DNA of 64,000 nt from Brachypterus glaber (lineage: Eukaryota > Arthropoda > Insecta > Coleoptera > Kateretidae), in contig OY294048.1 in assembly GCA_958510825.1 (NCBI GenBank), positions 11,425,589 through 11,489,588 of the forward strand. Reading direction: 5' to 3'. Shown in pieces: positions 42,161 through 53,490 of the stretch (within the stretch, counting starts at the first letter, position 1; each line of letters opens with the position of its first letter). Position numbers and translations under genes: made by a program. The notes beneath the pieces were generated by a model. It worked only from the letters and a program-made list of their open reading frames with translations. It ran no database searches and had not been told where the DNA came from.

Positions 42161-44786
42161 GTCTCATGTGTAATTATATATGATAATTATAATTATTTAG
42201 TGCACAAAGTCAGCCTGCAAGTAGAGCCATCTCTTAAAAATGTTGTGAACTTTTAAATAGGGCTTCCGTTGAACAAGAACTTTGGAAATCAAAACGAAAA
42301 CTTAACACAAACTGTTTAAAAAACTACTTTATTATAAATGCACTTTTAAAAACAGAAAAAAAAATATGTTATTAATAGATATTCTCAAAAATATTTTTAT
42401 AACTTAAAAAAAAATGAATGTGTAATTTTTAGGTCCTAAAATTTTATTACTCAAAAAAAGTGATTTCTTCAAACACAATAAAAAATAGGCCTGAAAGAAG
42501 TTAAACCTTTTTTTCAGTGAATGGTGTAATTTTGAACGAAACTCCTGGACTAACACTTGTGAAACTAAGGAATGGTCACGTACAATATTCTGGACATTTC
42601 TAATGTATTGTATATGACACTACATTTTAGAATGTTGCAATTTATTAGTTTTTTATTTATGCCCCAAATACTATTTGTTTATGAGCAAATCTACTAATAT
42701 ATTTGAATCAGATCAGGTTCTCTATTCTTGAGCATTCGCAAAAATATTTCGCATACGCAGTTGCTATGGTACAACCAATCCACACCGGTCTGGAAAAAAG
42801 TTTTAGCTAAACTTTCATATAACCCAAGTTTTTTTTATAATTTAGTTATTTTGAGCCTTGGCATCTTTTTAGGACCAAATTTAAAAAAATCTATCGAAGC
42901 GTTTTTGAAAAAAAAATGCTCAGCAACTGTCCTAGTATTCCGAACGGAAAGGAGGGTATCGCAATTTACATTACATACATAAAAAATAAATACTTAGCCA
43001 AAATTTCAGCCCTTTTTACATCCCAGAACATACTTTAATTAATTATTTTAATAATGAATTTTGAAATATGTCAATGTACGATTTGGCAACATTGCACGAG
43101 ACTTCAAATGTCAAATGTCATCTCGTCAAAATAAAAATAACTACCACATTGGGGCCCAAGTGGATCTGTGTTGTGTTCACTGCTCTTGACTATAATATTA
43201 AAATATTTTGTTGTGTTTTATTAGTTTTTACGGATTTAATATCATGTAATTCAATGTGTGATTAGGCTGAACTTATGTGACTTTTTCTTAAGTTTCAGTA
43301 CGATTATGGAGTTATTTTTGAAGTTTTTATACTATAATAATATTGTAAGCAAACCAGCAGCTTCATTAAAAATAAATATATTTAATTAATATTGTACAGT
43401 GTTTTTATTATACATTCTACCTAAACGTATTTATGTTGGTTTTGTAAATAAACAAAAAATAATGATTTTTTAACGCAAGAATAATGTGATGTTGTCGGGT
43501 TTACGATAACAAATAATTCCTGACTTTTTATTTTTTTTTCATTTTGTTCTTTATAACAGTTTTTTATCATTTCTTTTTACCATTTTGCACATTTTTATTA
43601 TTTAGCCCAAAACTCCTATTTAAAACGATACCCTTCTTTATTACATATCTAACATGCACAAAACTTTTATCTTTTATCAAAAAATATTTTTCCTAATCCC
43701 CAAATCCGGGGTAGTTTACTCGAATATAAAAAAATATATTTAAAAAAAATCGCGGAACCCTTTTAAATCGATTTTTAGAACATTTCGCGATATCACAGTT
43801 AATCAACTGCTAATTCTTCGCTAAACGGTTTTATGTTAAATCATTTTTAATTTGTTTCTCCGTGCAGATAATTTTCTTTTTTAGAAAATTTAATGTCTCA
43901 ATTTTTTTTCAGGGATGGCATGAAATGGTAAATTAATCTTCATTTTTTGTCTTGCTTCACTTTAATTCAGAATTTATTATTGCGTGACTAAATTTTCGAA
44001 CGAACTTTTAATAATCCCTAAAATGTCGATAATGGGGTTACCTTCGTGTTATGAATCTCAATAATATTTTTATTGCTTTTCCTTAAGCAAGCCTATAGAT
44101 AAAAAATATTCTTTTTACGTTTTACTATTTATTATATGGAAAAAAATCTTTTTAATTTTTTTTTACTTATTCTTTTTTCAAAAAAAAAACTATTAAAAAA
44201 AGGGTGATGTTTTACTTTATTTTTTTTTCTTTTTTTATTTTTCTGGGTAATATTTATTAGTATATTTCCAAAACATATTTTTTTTAACTTAAAGTCCCTA
44301 TCTCATGTTCTGTGCAAATTTCCAGCGCTTTATTTGAAAATTGTTTTTTTTTTTACAAAATTTAATAATAAATTTAATATAACTTTAATTTTACTTAAAA
44401 TTAAAACAAGATACCTGAGATATGCATTATCAAAAATATAATTCTGTGGTAAATTTAATTTTAAAACGAAATTTGGCATTCGAAGTAGGTTCATTTAAAA
44501 ATAAAAAAAATATATATATTTTTTTCATCTAAAGTTTGAGGAGGTAATTTTATTGTTTGAAGATAAATTTTGCACTTAAAAAATATAACAGTAAAGTAAT
44601 ATTTGTTTAGTTTTTTTTCTACTAATTTTCAAATGAAAGTACATGCAAAATTTCGTTTGTTTGAGCGGATATTCGACACGGATTTAAATGCTTGTATTTT
44701 AATTAATTCTAAAATAGAGTGGGACGGGCCTTATTTATTTTTTCGTCTGAAATTTGGCACAGAATTTTGTTGGTATTTTTCACGAC
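42161..44786. other. unassigned AT-rich sequence
   Basis: Long A and T runs. A slightly GC-richer patch at 43060-43200 (GGCAACATTGCACGAG, CATTGGGGCCCAAGTGG) has a 65-codon frame with no recognised similarity. Nothing else. Confidence 0.4.
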
Positions 44787-45553
44787 ATGCCAAGATCTTT
44801 CTGATTCTTTAACTTAAAATACTTTGATCTTGTGGGAAATGCAAGTGGTCTTGTCACAAAAGAAAAACTCTTGGGCCAAAGTAGGGTTTATTCATTCATA
44901 AAATTATTATTTTTTAGTAATTTATGCTTAAGTTTTTATGTATGTTGCACAGTGATTTTTCACGTGTTCATTTTAAATTTTGCGGCGTAAAAAATACGCC
45001 GTGTCTGTAAGTACGTAATAATAAAAAGAATAGGGTTTATTAATTCATAAACTTATTATTTTTTAGTATTTTATGCTTAAATCTTTAATTTTATCTCATA
45101 TTTTTTTCTTTCTTATACCAATTATAAATTTCCCTACCATGCCGAAATTAAAAAAATATAACATTATATTACAAATTATATAATAAAAATAACTCATTTA
45201 AATAGTATATTTTATTGCATTTATAATTAAATAATTATGCTATAAAGAACAAGTTTAACGAAAAATAAGTCAAATATTTAATAAAATTGTTCGACTTTTA
45301 AATTGTTTAAAGGGAGGCGTATTTTTTACGCTGTCTATAGTACACTGAAAAAAAAGGATCATTTGCGGTAATGGCATATGAAATTAGGCCAAATGCTTCG
45401 CACTCTTGAATACGTCCAAAAGAGCCCTCTCTTAACATGAAAATATAATTCACTTGCCAAGATCTGTCTGATTCTTTAACTTAAAATACTTTGATCTTGT
45501 GGGAAATGCAAGTGGTCTTGTCACAAAAGAAAAACTCTTGGGCCAAAGTATTT
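44787..45553. repeat. 95-bp direct repeat pair
   Basis: 44787-44883 and 45456-45551 are almost identical (GCCAAGATCT(T/G)TCTGATTC ... CTCTTGGGCCAAAGTA). Between them a ~55-bp unit (GGGTTTATT(C/A)ATTCATAAA) is also duplicated at 44886 and 45033. Confidence 0.8.
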
Positions 45554-45753
45554 AAAATTATTTAATTTTTACCAATCTTAAAACAAGATAAATGGTTTTT
45601 GCCTCAAATGCGGAGGGTCCAAGAGAATTTTAAAAGTATTTCAAAAGCGACAAGATAAATAGTTTTGTTTGAAGATACACATCTTTTAAGCTAAAAGAAT
45701 AACTGCCAAGAGTGTCGACTACTTTGAGCTAAGAACGTCATTTTTTTCAGTGT
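45341..45753. mobile_element. TIR element, ACACTGAAAAAAA ends
   Basis: TACACTGAAAAAAAAGGATC at the left is inverted as ATTTTTTTCAGTGTAACG at the right. Internal CAAGAT/TCTTG words recur. About 410 bp, no ORF. Confidence 0.6.
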
Positions 45754-45990
45754 AACGTTCCATAAAGAAGGTGTCTGTGGCAGAGGGTTAAAATAAAGTT
45801 GGAATTTGTCTGAAAAGTTTTATATAAAACAACATTAAAACTGTATGAAAATATAAATTTTCAAGCATATTTGTTGGTCAGTTTAATTTATATAGTACGT
45901 TTTGTATTTTAAAAGTAATTCGTATAAAAAGTAAAAATTTATTACCCACGACTCATAATCAAGCCATAAATTTACGGTATAGAAGCTGGG

Positions 45991-46568
45991 AAAATTACAT
46001 TTACACGTGCATTACGTGTGTAAAACTTTTAAGCTCTTGCATCATATTTCAAAACTATTAACGATTTTTACAGCGGAACTAGCGTAGTATGGAACCGATG
46101 TATTACCGTCGCTGGAAAAAATCATTCACCATGCTTTATTGGTATATTACATAACTAGAGTGGAAAGTGATATATTTTAGTGGGAAGGTTTACGAACGAG
46201 CCGTCAGGCGAGTGAGGAAACCCCACGAGTGTAAGAAATACACTTTCCAACGAGTTATGTACACTATTTTTCCAAAGTCCAAACGAAAATTACATTTACA
46301 CGTGCATTACGTGTGTAAAACTTTTAAGCTCTTGCATCATATTTCAAAACTATTAACGATTTTTACAGCGGAACTAGCGTAGTATGGAACCGATGTATTA
46401 CCGTCGCTGGAAAAAATCATTCACCATGCTTTATTGGTATATTACATAACTAGAGTGGAAAGTGATATATTTTAGTGGGAAAGTTTACGAACGAGCCGTC
46501 AGGCGAGTGAGGAAACCCCACGAGTGTAAGAAATACACTTTCCAACGAGTTATGTACACTATTTTTCC
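45991..46568. repeat. 295-bp tandem duplication containing a hairpin
   Basis: Two copies (45991-46272 plus a spacer, 46286-46568) that I find differing at one base (46188 G versus A in GGGAAGGTTT/GGGAAAGTTT). Each holds a hairpin CTAGAGTGGAAAGTG..CACTTTCCAACGAG with apex CGAGCCGTCAGGCGAGT (46197-46213 and 46492-46508). The 71-codon ORF across it is not credible as a gene. Confidence 0.95.
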
Positions 46569-47410
46569 TACGATCCCCAAAAAATATAAAGTTTAAACTT
46601 TAAGAATTTTAATGTAATATTTCTAATTTTTATTACTTATTCCCTGAATTTTTGAGAAAAGCAAAACACAAAATAGCATACAAATTTATATATGTATGTC
46701 AACAGGAAATATTTTTTTATTTACCTTTAGTTTTCTTGGTTTTATATTTAATACAACATATTATTATGGAAGATCAACACTGTTGGGTTGCCTAACTGCA
46801 AGCATCTTTTAAATCAAGGAATATTTGACAGTTTACTAATTAAATTTTATTTCTGTGGATATGCTACCATATAAGACTGTAAAATTCTACAATGTTTTAC
46901 ATTTCATGAGTAAAATTGATGTTTTTTATAAAATGTAAGGTAACCAAATCACAAATTAAGTAATTTTTATAAAATCTAGACATTAATAAAACATATTTGG
47001 ACTTTTTTTAAAAAACATAAAAGGCATAAAAAAAGTCTGTAATAAAAGGTGGAAAATGGCATATAAAACCAGGTGAGTAAAATTCATAGAATTTACAACG
47101 TAAATATCTAAACTAAATTAGGCAAACCTACATACATAAATATCAAACTAGGGTGATATGAAAATATCAAACAAGTTAAAAATAACAAAATACAGAACAT
47201 TTATTCTTAAAAAAAGGAATTATAATTTTTTTTAGACTACGAGAAGCTTATAAATACAAAAAAAATAAGTTATCAGAATATTCACAAAATAAAAACATAA
47301 AAGTATTTATTCTTACTCTTTAGATGTATAACACATTGGAAAAAAATAAAATATGGCGATTTTCAATATCAAAAAAAATATATATAAACCATTTTCGCAC
47401 AATGATAGTA
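46569..47410. other. unassigned AT-rich sequence
   Basis: No feature seen. Confidence 0.4.
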
Positions 47411-47421
47411 CAGACGTTCTA

Positions 47422-47483
47422 AGAATATTCTAAGTAGTTTCTAAGAATATTCTTTCCTTTTTAGAATATTCTAAGAATATTCT
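47422..47483. promoter_or_regulatory. cluster of four AGAATATTCT palindromes
   Basis: Exact copies at 47422-47431, 47444-47453, 47463-47472 and 47474-47483, with extra TTCTAAG text. GAAnnTTC is the core of heat-shock-factor sites, but there is no adjacent gene or TATA box that I can identify. It could equally be a palindromic element. Confidence 0.45.
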
Positions 47484-47592
47484 TAGAACAAAGTGTGCTA
47501 TTAGGGATGCGAAACAGTGCTCCAATAAGAACAAATTTTAACTTAAAAAAAGAATAATGGTATTAAAAAAATATAGGAGATAGAAATATAAA

Positions 47593-48065
47593 TACCTTCC
47601 TATAAAAATGATATTTTTAAATTTAAAAAGAAAAAAATCGGTATTAAAAAAACTTGTTGCACAATAACTCGGGCGGATTCAGAGACCGAAATAAGTAATA
47701 AAAAATTAACGCCTAATTGTGTCTCTTTGTGCTCACAGTCTAACGATCGGGATCGTAATATATGAAGGTACAAGAAATTACCTTATCTCAGCAAAACCAA
47801 GTCGTCGGAACGGAACGAGAGACTGCACCCAAGTAATATACCTTCCTATAAAAATGATATTTTTAAATTTAAAAAGAAAAAAAGTTGGTATTAAAAAAAA
47901 AACTTGTTGCATAATAACTCGGGTCGGATTCAGAGACCGAAATAAGTAATAAAAAATTAGCGCCTAATTGTTTCTCTTTGTGCTCACAGTCTAACGATCG
48001 GGATCAATTTTATCTCAGCAAAACCAAGTCGTCGGAATGAGAGACCGCACCCGAGTTCCGGAAGG
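47593..48065. repeat. 246-bp tandem duplication, CpG-containing
   Basis: TACCTTCCTATAAAAATGAT starts each unit (47593 and 47839). Each includes GGATTCAGAGACCGAAATAA, CACAGTCTAACGATCGGGAT and CCAAGTCGTCGGAA. The second copy has a deletion after GGGATC. CpG words are dense compared with the surroundings. The 76-codon ORF within is not recognised. Confidence 0.85.
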
Positions 48066-48662
48066 TTAAGGTTGATCTTATTCCTGTCATCTAACATTAG
48101 AAAAGTGGGCCAACATAAGACAAAATAATGTAATTTAAGTCATCTCTCACGGACTCATAATAACTCACGAAAAAACATTTTTCCAAGCAGGCGGTGCTGA
48201 ACATTCAACAAATCATTTCAAAGTATCATCACGGAAACCTGTGACTGTGGAATAAAATATACAATTTATTTTTTGTTTGTTTGCCGAATAAACTTACAAT
48301 AATAAAAAAATATATATGAAAATATTTTTTATTTATTTCCTTTATATTTTGCATGCTAGCAATATTTCCTGAAAAGAATCAGAATAAAAATAAATTGTAT
48401 AAGCGGGTCTTGTAATTTGCAAACCGATTAATTTTTACCAGAGTTCCGTTTTCAGATTTTTATTTGAATAGAAAAAAATTAAATATACCTAATAAGAAAA
48501 ATTATTTATCTTTTAACTTTTTTGCTTAAAAAAAATGATTTCCTTTTTTTTAAATAGTTTCTTTTTATTTTTTTATTTATAGATTATTACCTAAACTTTT
48601 TGCTTGATATTTTTTTTAGTGCATTTTGTACGCGTGTTCCGATAGTAAAACAACTCGACTCC
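48066..48662. other. unassigned AT-rich sequence
   Basis: No feature seen. Confidence 0.4.
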
Positions 48663-49650
48663 GTCCCAAAATAGTATATTCTATAACTATTATGGAATAG
48701 ACAATATTCCGCGCGAACGGAAAGTATTTCATACGAGCCAGCAGGTGAGTATGATGGTCCCGCGAGCGCGGAATTACTATTCCATACGTGTTTTAGACTA
48801 TACTTTTTCTTCGACTGCAAATATGAAACAATGTATGGCCTTAAACTGCGGACTAGGTTAAAAACAATCTATTTGTGACTCGACATTGTAAATACAACAA
48901 AACACATATTTTTAAATAAAACAATTAATGTTATTTAATAATTTTATCAAATCAGTACTTAAAAAGATTTTTATTTAATTTTAGGACATATTTACAAATT
49001 ATAATGCAAAAATTGAAGGTTATGTCAGATTGCTGTGATAGATATCAGGTTTAAATATTTCACAATAGATGGAGCAGTTTTAATTTTTTGAACTAAATTG
49101 ATACAAAACTGGTCAAATATTAAGAAAAACTAATAAACTTTATGTAATTTTAACGCAAAACTTTAAATTGCATTAAATTATTCAATATTTCATGGTAATT
49201 TTTTTAAATTTTGCTACATTTTTCTTTACTTTTATAAACAAGAGATAGCACTACATGTGCTCATTCTACCACTTGATACGGAATATTCATATTGTATCTA
49301 GAGCTAGAATGGATTTTATGGGAGGCATAGCGTAGTGGCTAGCGCGTATGCATAGCAAGTCTACTATCGTGAGTTCGATTCTCACTGGCGCCGATTTGCC
49401 TTTTTCAGTTAATTAATAATTGAAATTTGACGAAGGTGATAAGTGAAACGGACACTCCCTAGAAACTGGTTCGAAAGTCAGTATAAGCCGGTGGTTCCCT
49501 CTACTACTAGCCCACACAAGTCCTGGACTTAGGGGATGCTTAATTAAGTAGAATAGTACGAGGTTAAACAAACATGTAATACAAACATGTAATGTAATTC
49601 ATTCTGTGTTTGCAAAGTGTGTGTATTTGCTTACATTCTAAAGCAGTCGT
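48663..49650. repeat. dispersed repeat B, copy 2 (carries SINE)
   Basis: Colinear with 2165-2995, including the left hairpin (AATAGTATATTCTATAAC; apex CGAGCCAGCAGGTGAGT at 48734-48750). Interrupted at GAATGGATT by the SINE at 49316-49597, then resumes ATTCATTCTGTGTTTG. Confidence 0.8.
49316..49597 (+). mobile_element. tRNA-derived SINE inserted in repeat B
   Basis: The head begins GGGAGGCATAGCGTAGTGG. A box TAGTGGCTAGCG lies at 49333-49344 and B box GAGTTCGATTCTC at 49371-49383, with a normal-length anticodon region and no long variable arm. The body and the ACATGTAATGTAA tail match the SINE at 6991-7241, whose head is a different tRNA. The empty site at about 2800-2810 (GGATTCATTC) sets the ends; the TSD is only about 3 bp (ATT). 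Confidence 0.88.
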
Positions 49651-50109
49651 AGAAAAAAAACTTCAATCTCGAACACTATAGTCTTAGTTCGCATACTAGG
49701 TGGATAATACAATTTTTTTTCTAGGTTCGTTCGAAAGTAAAAAAAAAAACGTAAAAGAAATGACACATTTAAAAGAAAACTATTTGTCACGATTATGTGA
49801 GTAATTACCGAGTAAAGATTTTCTAAGAAAAAGAAAAGATTTCATGTTGAAATCACGCTAACAATTTTTCATGTTCGAAAAGATATCCGAAATACCTCAG
49901 CCGGTGTTATTTTTCTGAGAGAAATAAATTTCAATCAAAATATCTTATTTTAATTCTGTCAGTTGGAGTCATATTTTAAACAAGTAATGCAAAATTATTT
50001 ATTTTTTGACCCTCTATTTTCCCAAGTAACACTTCGTAAATCTAAGAATTACTAACCCTAAAAAAAATTTTGGGTGAAAAAAAAAACAAATATAATAAAG
50101 AGCGTTACT
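49651..50109. other. unassigned sequence
   Basis: A GAAAAGATATCCGAAATACC stretch and A runs. No feature recognised. Confidence 0.4.
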
Positions 50110-50334
50110 TAACGCTATAGCAGTCCCCCTTCGCAACGCATCTAAGTATAACTCCCTTTTCTCTAAATGCGTTACGTGTTTTAAGCATAGTTCTCCGCAT
50201 GAAAGAAAGTCTTCGACGAAAGTGGGAGGAATCATTCGCGGTCTCTTCTTTCCGTCATGTGCGTTATAAAGCGTGCCACCCACTTGCACAATCATTCCAA
50301 ACATATTTCCCGTAGCCACAGATCCGTGCGTCAA
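50110..50334 (-). other. CpG-rich open frame, unidentified
   Basis: On the minus strand a frame of about 75 residues has balanced composition (for example NMFGMIVQVGGTLYNAHDGK, then MIPPTFVEDFLSCGELCL). CpG dinucleotides are far denser than in neighbouring DNA, and the sequence is not AT-driven. I recognise no domain. It could be an exon of the dpr gene or another gene on the same strand (it is 21 kb upstream of the dpr exon), a retrocopy, or an uncatalogued transposon piece. AGCGTTACTTAACGCT, an inverted word, closes its 3' side. I see no strong GTAAGT donor. Confidence 0.3.
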
Positions 50335-50382
50335 ACTATATTATACTATAATAACCCTATTAAAAACAAGTTTTGCAGCGAT

Positions 50383-51008
50383 AATAGTCGGAGAGCTGGT
50401 AACTATTTATATTTCATTATTTGTTCCCGGCTATATTTTATATATGTCTTAAAGTACATTCAAATTAAGCTATTTTCAAAGTGGTAAACTCCGGATCCGG
50501 TTCCTTTGGGTGCTAGAAACTCCAAAGCTATGGATAATAATACATTCAGATTAAGCTATTTTCATAGTTATACACAAGGGGCCAAGGGGTGAAAACAGTC
50601 TTTAAAAACTGCCTTTAAAATATGTGATACCTAATTATTTAAAGACATGAGAATTTATGAAATGACATTTTAATTAAATGAAAATTAAAGAGAGATTTTA
50701 GTGTTGACATATGTCAGATAAAGTTTGTAAAGTCTTTTTTTAACTCTTAGCCTAGTGAATAATTGTGCAAAACTGTGAGAATAGACTAATCTAAATGTAA
50801 TAAATATAATATGTTTGAATCGGTAAGTTAAAAATATATTTTTCGGGGACCCCATTTCACCACCTTTTCGAGGCTTCTAGCATCCAAAGGAACCCGATCC
50901 AGGACCTGGCGATTTGCAAGTAGCTTAATTTGAATGTACTTTAAGGCATATATAAAATACAGCTGCGAGCAAATAATGAAATAAAAATGGTCACCAGCTC
51001 TTAGACTA
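50383..51008. mobile_element. FB-M foldback, copy 1 (uninterrupted)
   Basis: AGTCGGAGAGCTGGTAAC, GTACATTCAAATTAAGCTA and GGATCCGGTTCCTTTGG on the left are inverted on the right as CCAAAGGAACCCGATCCAG, TAGCTTAATTTGAATGTAC and GTCACCAGCTCTTAGACT. Confidence 0.8.
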
Positions 51009-51404
51009 TAAATATGCTAGCAACAGCAATTTAAGCGATAGCGATATATAAATTTGTAGCATTGAATGATCTATGTTGTGTGTAACTTTATGATAACCAA
51101 GGTTAGGTTATTTTAAAAAAAATTAAGACCCAACCTCATGCCTTGCAATGCCGTAATATTATTATAATAAAGGAACATAAATCTATGAAAGTTCAAAATA
51201 GAAAAAACACCGGCTGGGGTGACGGACCCGAAACACACAAAAACTTTACCCCGATTTTTTTCTACAATAATTGATTGTTTTCTGTAGGATAAAATTATGT
51301 CGATTAAGTGGTAGTTCTCTAACAGCTAATTGCCACAAATATCATGATTTTTTAAAATATTTAGAAAAATTGTTAGTGGCATATGAGACAAACAGAAAAT
51401 GACA
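51009..51404. other. unassigned sequence
   Basis: No feature seen. Confidence 0.4.
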
Positions 51405-51408
51405 AAAT

Positions 51409-51545
51409 AGTATATTACATATCATGTTAAAAAAACTTCATATTTCAAGGCGAGAGATTATAATTGACCGATGGCCGAAGGCCGAGGTCAAATATAAATC
51501 TCGAGCCTAAAAATGAGTTTTATTAACAAGATATGTACACTATTT
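51409..51545. repeat. hairpin, AATAGT tip and GGCCGAAGGCCGAG apex
   Basis: AAAATAGTATATTACATATC..TTGACC at the left is inverted as GGTCAAATATAA..GATATGTACACTATTTT. The apex at 51470-51488 is GATGGCCGAAGGCCGAGG. Tip and apex both match the shared-apex set. Confidence 0.75.
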
Positions 51546-51909
51546 TATTCACATTTATTTTGTATTTTGTAATTTTGAAATCTGAAATGGTTAATTCATT
51601 GTTGATCATATCATGACTGACAATTACTGATTGTTAACTTACATTTTTGCTTAGAATTCACACATAATCTCACAAAGAACACAGCATTTACTGTTATGAC
51701 AATTTCACATAACAACAGTTTGAAACCGAATATTTCTTCATTTTATATGAAGAAATATGAATATGAAACCATTAAATAGAACATAAATGAATGAAACACT
51801 GTCAACTGAGTGTATCGCCATCTAGCAACGAGAATAAATTACATAAGCATGATTCCAGTTATATGCTATAAGCACATAAATGTCTAGCATTTTAGCGTGC
51901 CGATACAAA

Positions 51910-51934
51910 ATATATATATATATATATATATATA
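51910..51934. repeat. (TA)n microsatellite
   Basis: Twelve TA units. Confidence 0.95.
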
Positions 51935-52516
51935 CTAAATACAAATTAAAAATAATAACTAACTAAACTAGATACACAATTTAAATAAATAAGCAATACC
52001 ATAAAAATAAACTGTAGAAATACTATTTTCTCAATGCAATTTCCCCAATCCCTATAAAAAATTGATAACAAAAATAGACGAACAGTATAAATAAATAAAT
52101 AAAAAACAAATAACTATATAGATAAAATACACATATAATATAAACAAATCATAATAATTAAAAAGGACTAATATAAATAAATAAAGATCGAGTATAAAAT
52201 AAATTCATATATACAATATAAATAAATAAAATACTTAAACAATTAAAAACATAGAAAACAATAAAAATATAAAATAGCCAAGGAAGATTTATAAGATAAA
52301 AGCTTTTCAATGAATTTAAATATCAGGGCAGGCCGGGTTTATTTTCTCTTGGTCAGCAATAAAAATTGTTAACTGCTTTTTAATAGCTAGAACAATACAC
52401 TACTTTCTTAAACACTTACACTGCAAGTAATATGCTTATTGTAATATGATTGTGAATAAAGGTCTTTATTCAAACCAGAATCCTCACAGTATGACCAACA
52501 ATTTCCTCTTGCTAAG
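51935..52516. other. AT-rich, AAATAA-repetitive sequence
   Basis: Irregular ATAAATAAATAA words, low complexity, no gene. Confidence 0.45.
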
Positions 52517-52936
52517 AAAGAGTCTAGCAGACTAACCATATGAAAACTTCCCCCGCTTTAATTTAACTTTTCGTACCGGTTACGTAACACCCTCGATCTC
52601 AAAGACAACTCACCCCAATTTCAGACCCCTACCCCCTCCCCTAAGGGTAATAATAGCATAAATTAAAAAAACTTTAAAGTCGATGAATGACACCCACCAA
52701 AAAATTCTGGCAAAACACTTATTTACCCACCTCTAAAGTGTAAAAATTAGAAAGCTGTCAAATGGCCGGAAGGCAGCTAAAAAACATAAAAACTAGTAGC
52801 GTGCACCAATTTTTGAAAATAATATAATTTCGAATAGTATTATTAAAATGATTTATGGAGAAGATAATTTTACATTAAATCAGTAAGGGGATATTTAAGT
52901 CACATGACGTATATTTTTAGTAAAAAACTTTTATTT

Positions 52937-53136
52937 NNNNNNNNNNNNNNNNNNNNNNNNNNNNNNNNNNNNNNNNNNNNNNNNNNNNNNNNNNNNNNNN
53001 NNNNNNNNNNNNNNNNNNNNNNNNNNNNNNNNNNNNNNNNNNNNNNNNNNNNNNNNNNNNNNNNNNNNNNNNNNNNNNNNNNNNNNNNNNNNNNNNNNNN
53101 NNNNNNNNNNNNNNNNNNNNNNNNNNNNNNNNNNNN
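52937..53136. other. assembly gap (200 N)
   Basis: Exactly 200 N, at the centre of a palindrome. Probably an assembly break at the loop. Confidence 0.99.
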
Positions 53137-53490
53137 TTACCAGAATTACCCAAATTAGTTAATTTTATTTCAAATGAAAGTAAGTTTTTTACTAAAAATA
53201 TAAGCCATGTGACTTAAATAGCCCCCTACTGGTTTAATGTAAAATCGTCTTCTACATAAATCATTTTAATAATACTATTCAAAAGTACATTTATTATTTT
53301 TAAAAACTGGTGCACGCTATTAGTTTTTACGTTTTTTAGCTGCCTTCCGGCCATTTGACAGCTTTCCAATTTTTACACTTTAGAGATGGGTAAATAAGTG
53401 TTTCGCCAGAATTTTTTGGTGGGTGTCACTCGAAGGGGTGGTATTGAAACCTACCCCCAAAAACTTAAAATATTTTTTTCGACCCCTATT

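Noticed and set aside
47422..47483. Confident heat-shock promoter call
   Set aside because: GAAnnTTC dyads are present, but there is no gene, TATA box or start site next to them. Kept only as a motif cluster.
49320..49395. Functional tRNA gene
   Set aside because: A and B boxes are present, but the acceptor ends do not pair well and a SINE body and tail follow directly. The insertion is absent from the paralogous site.
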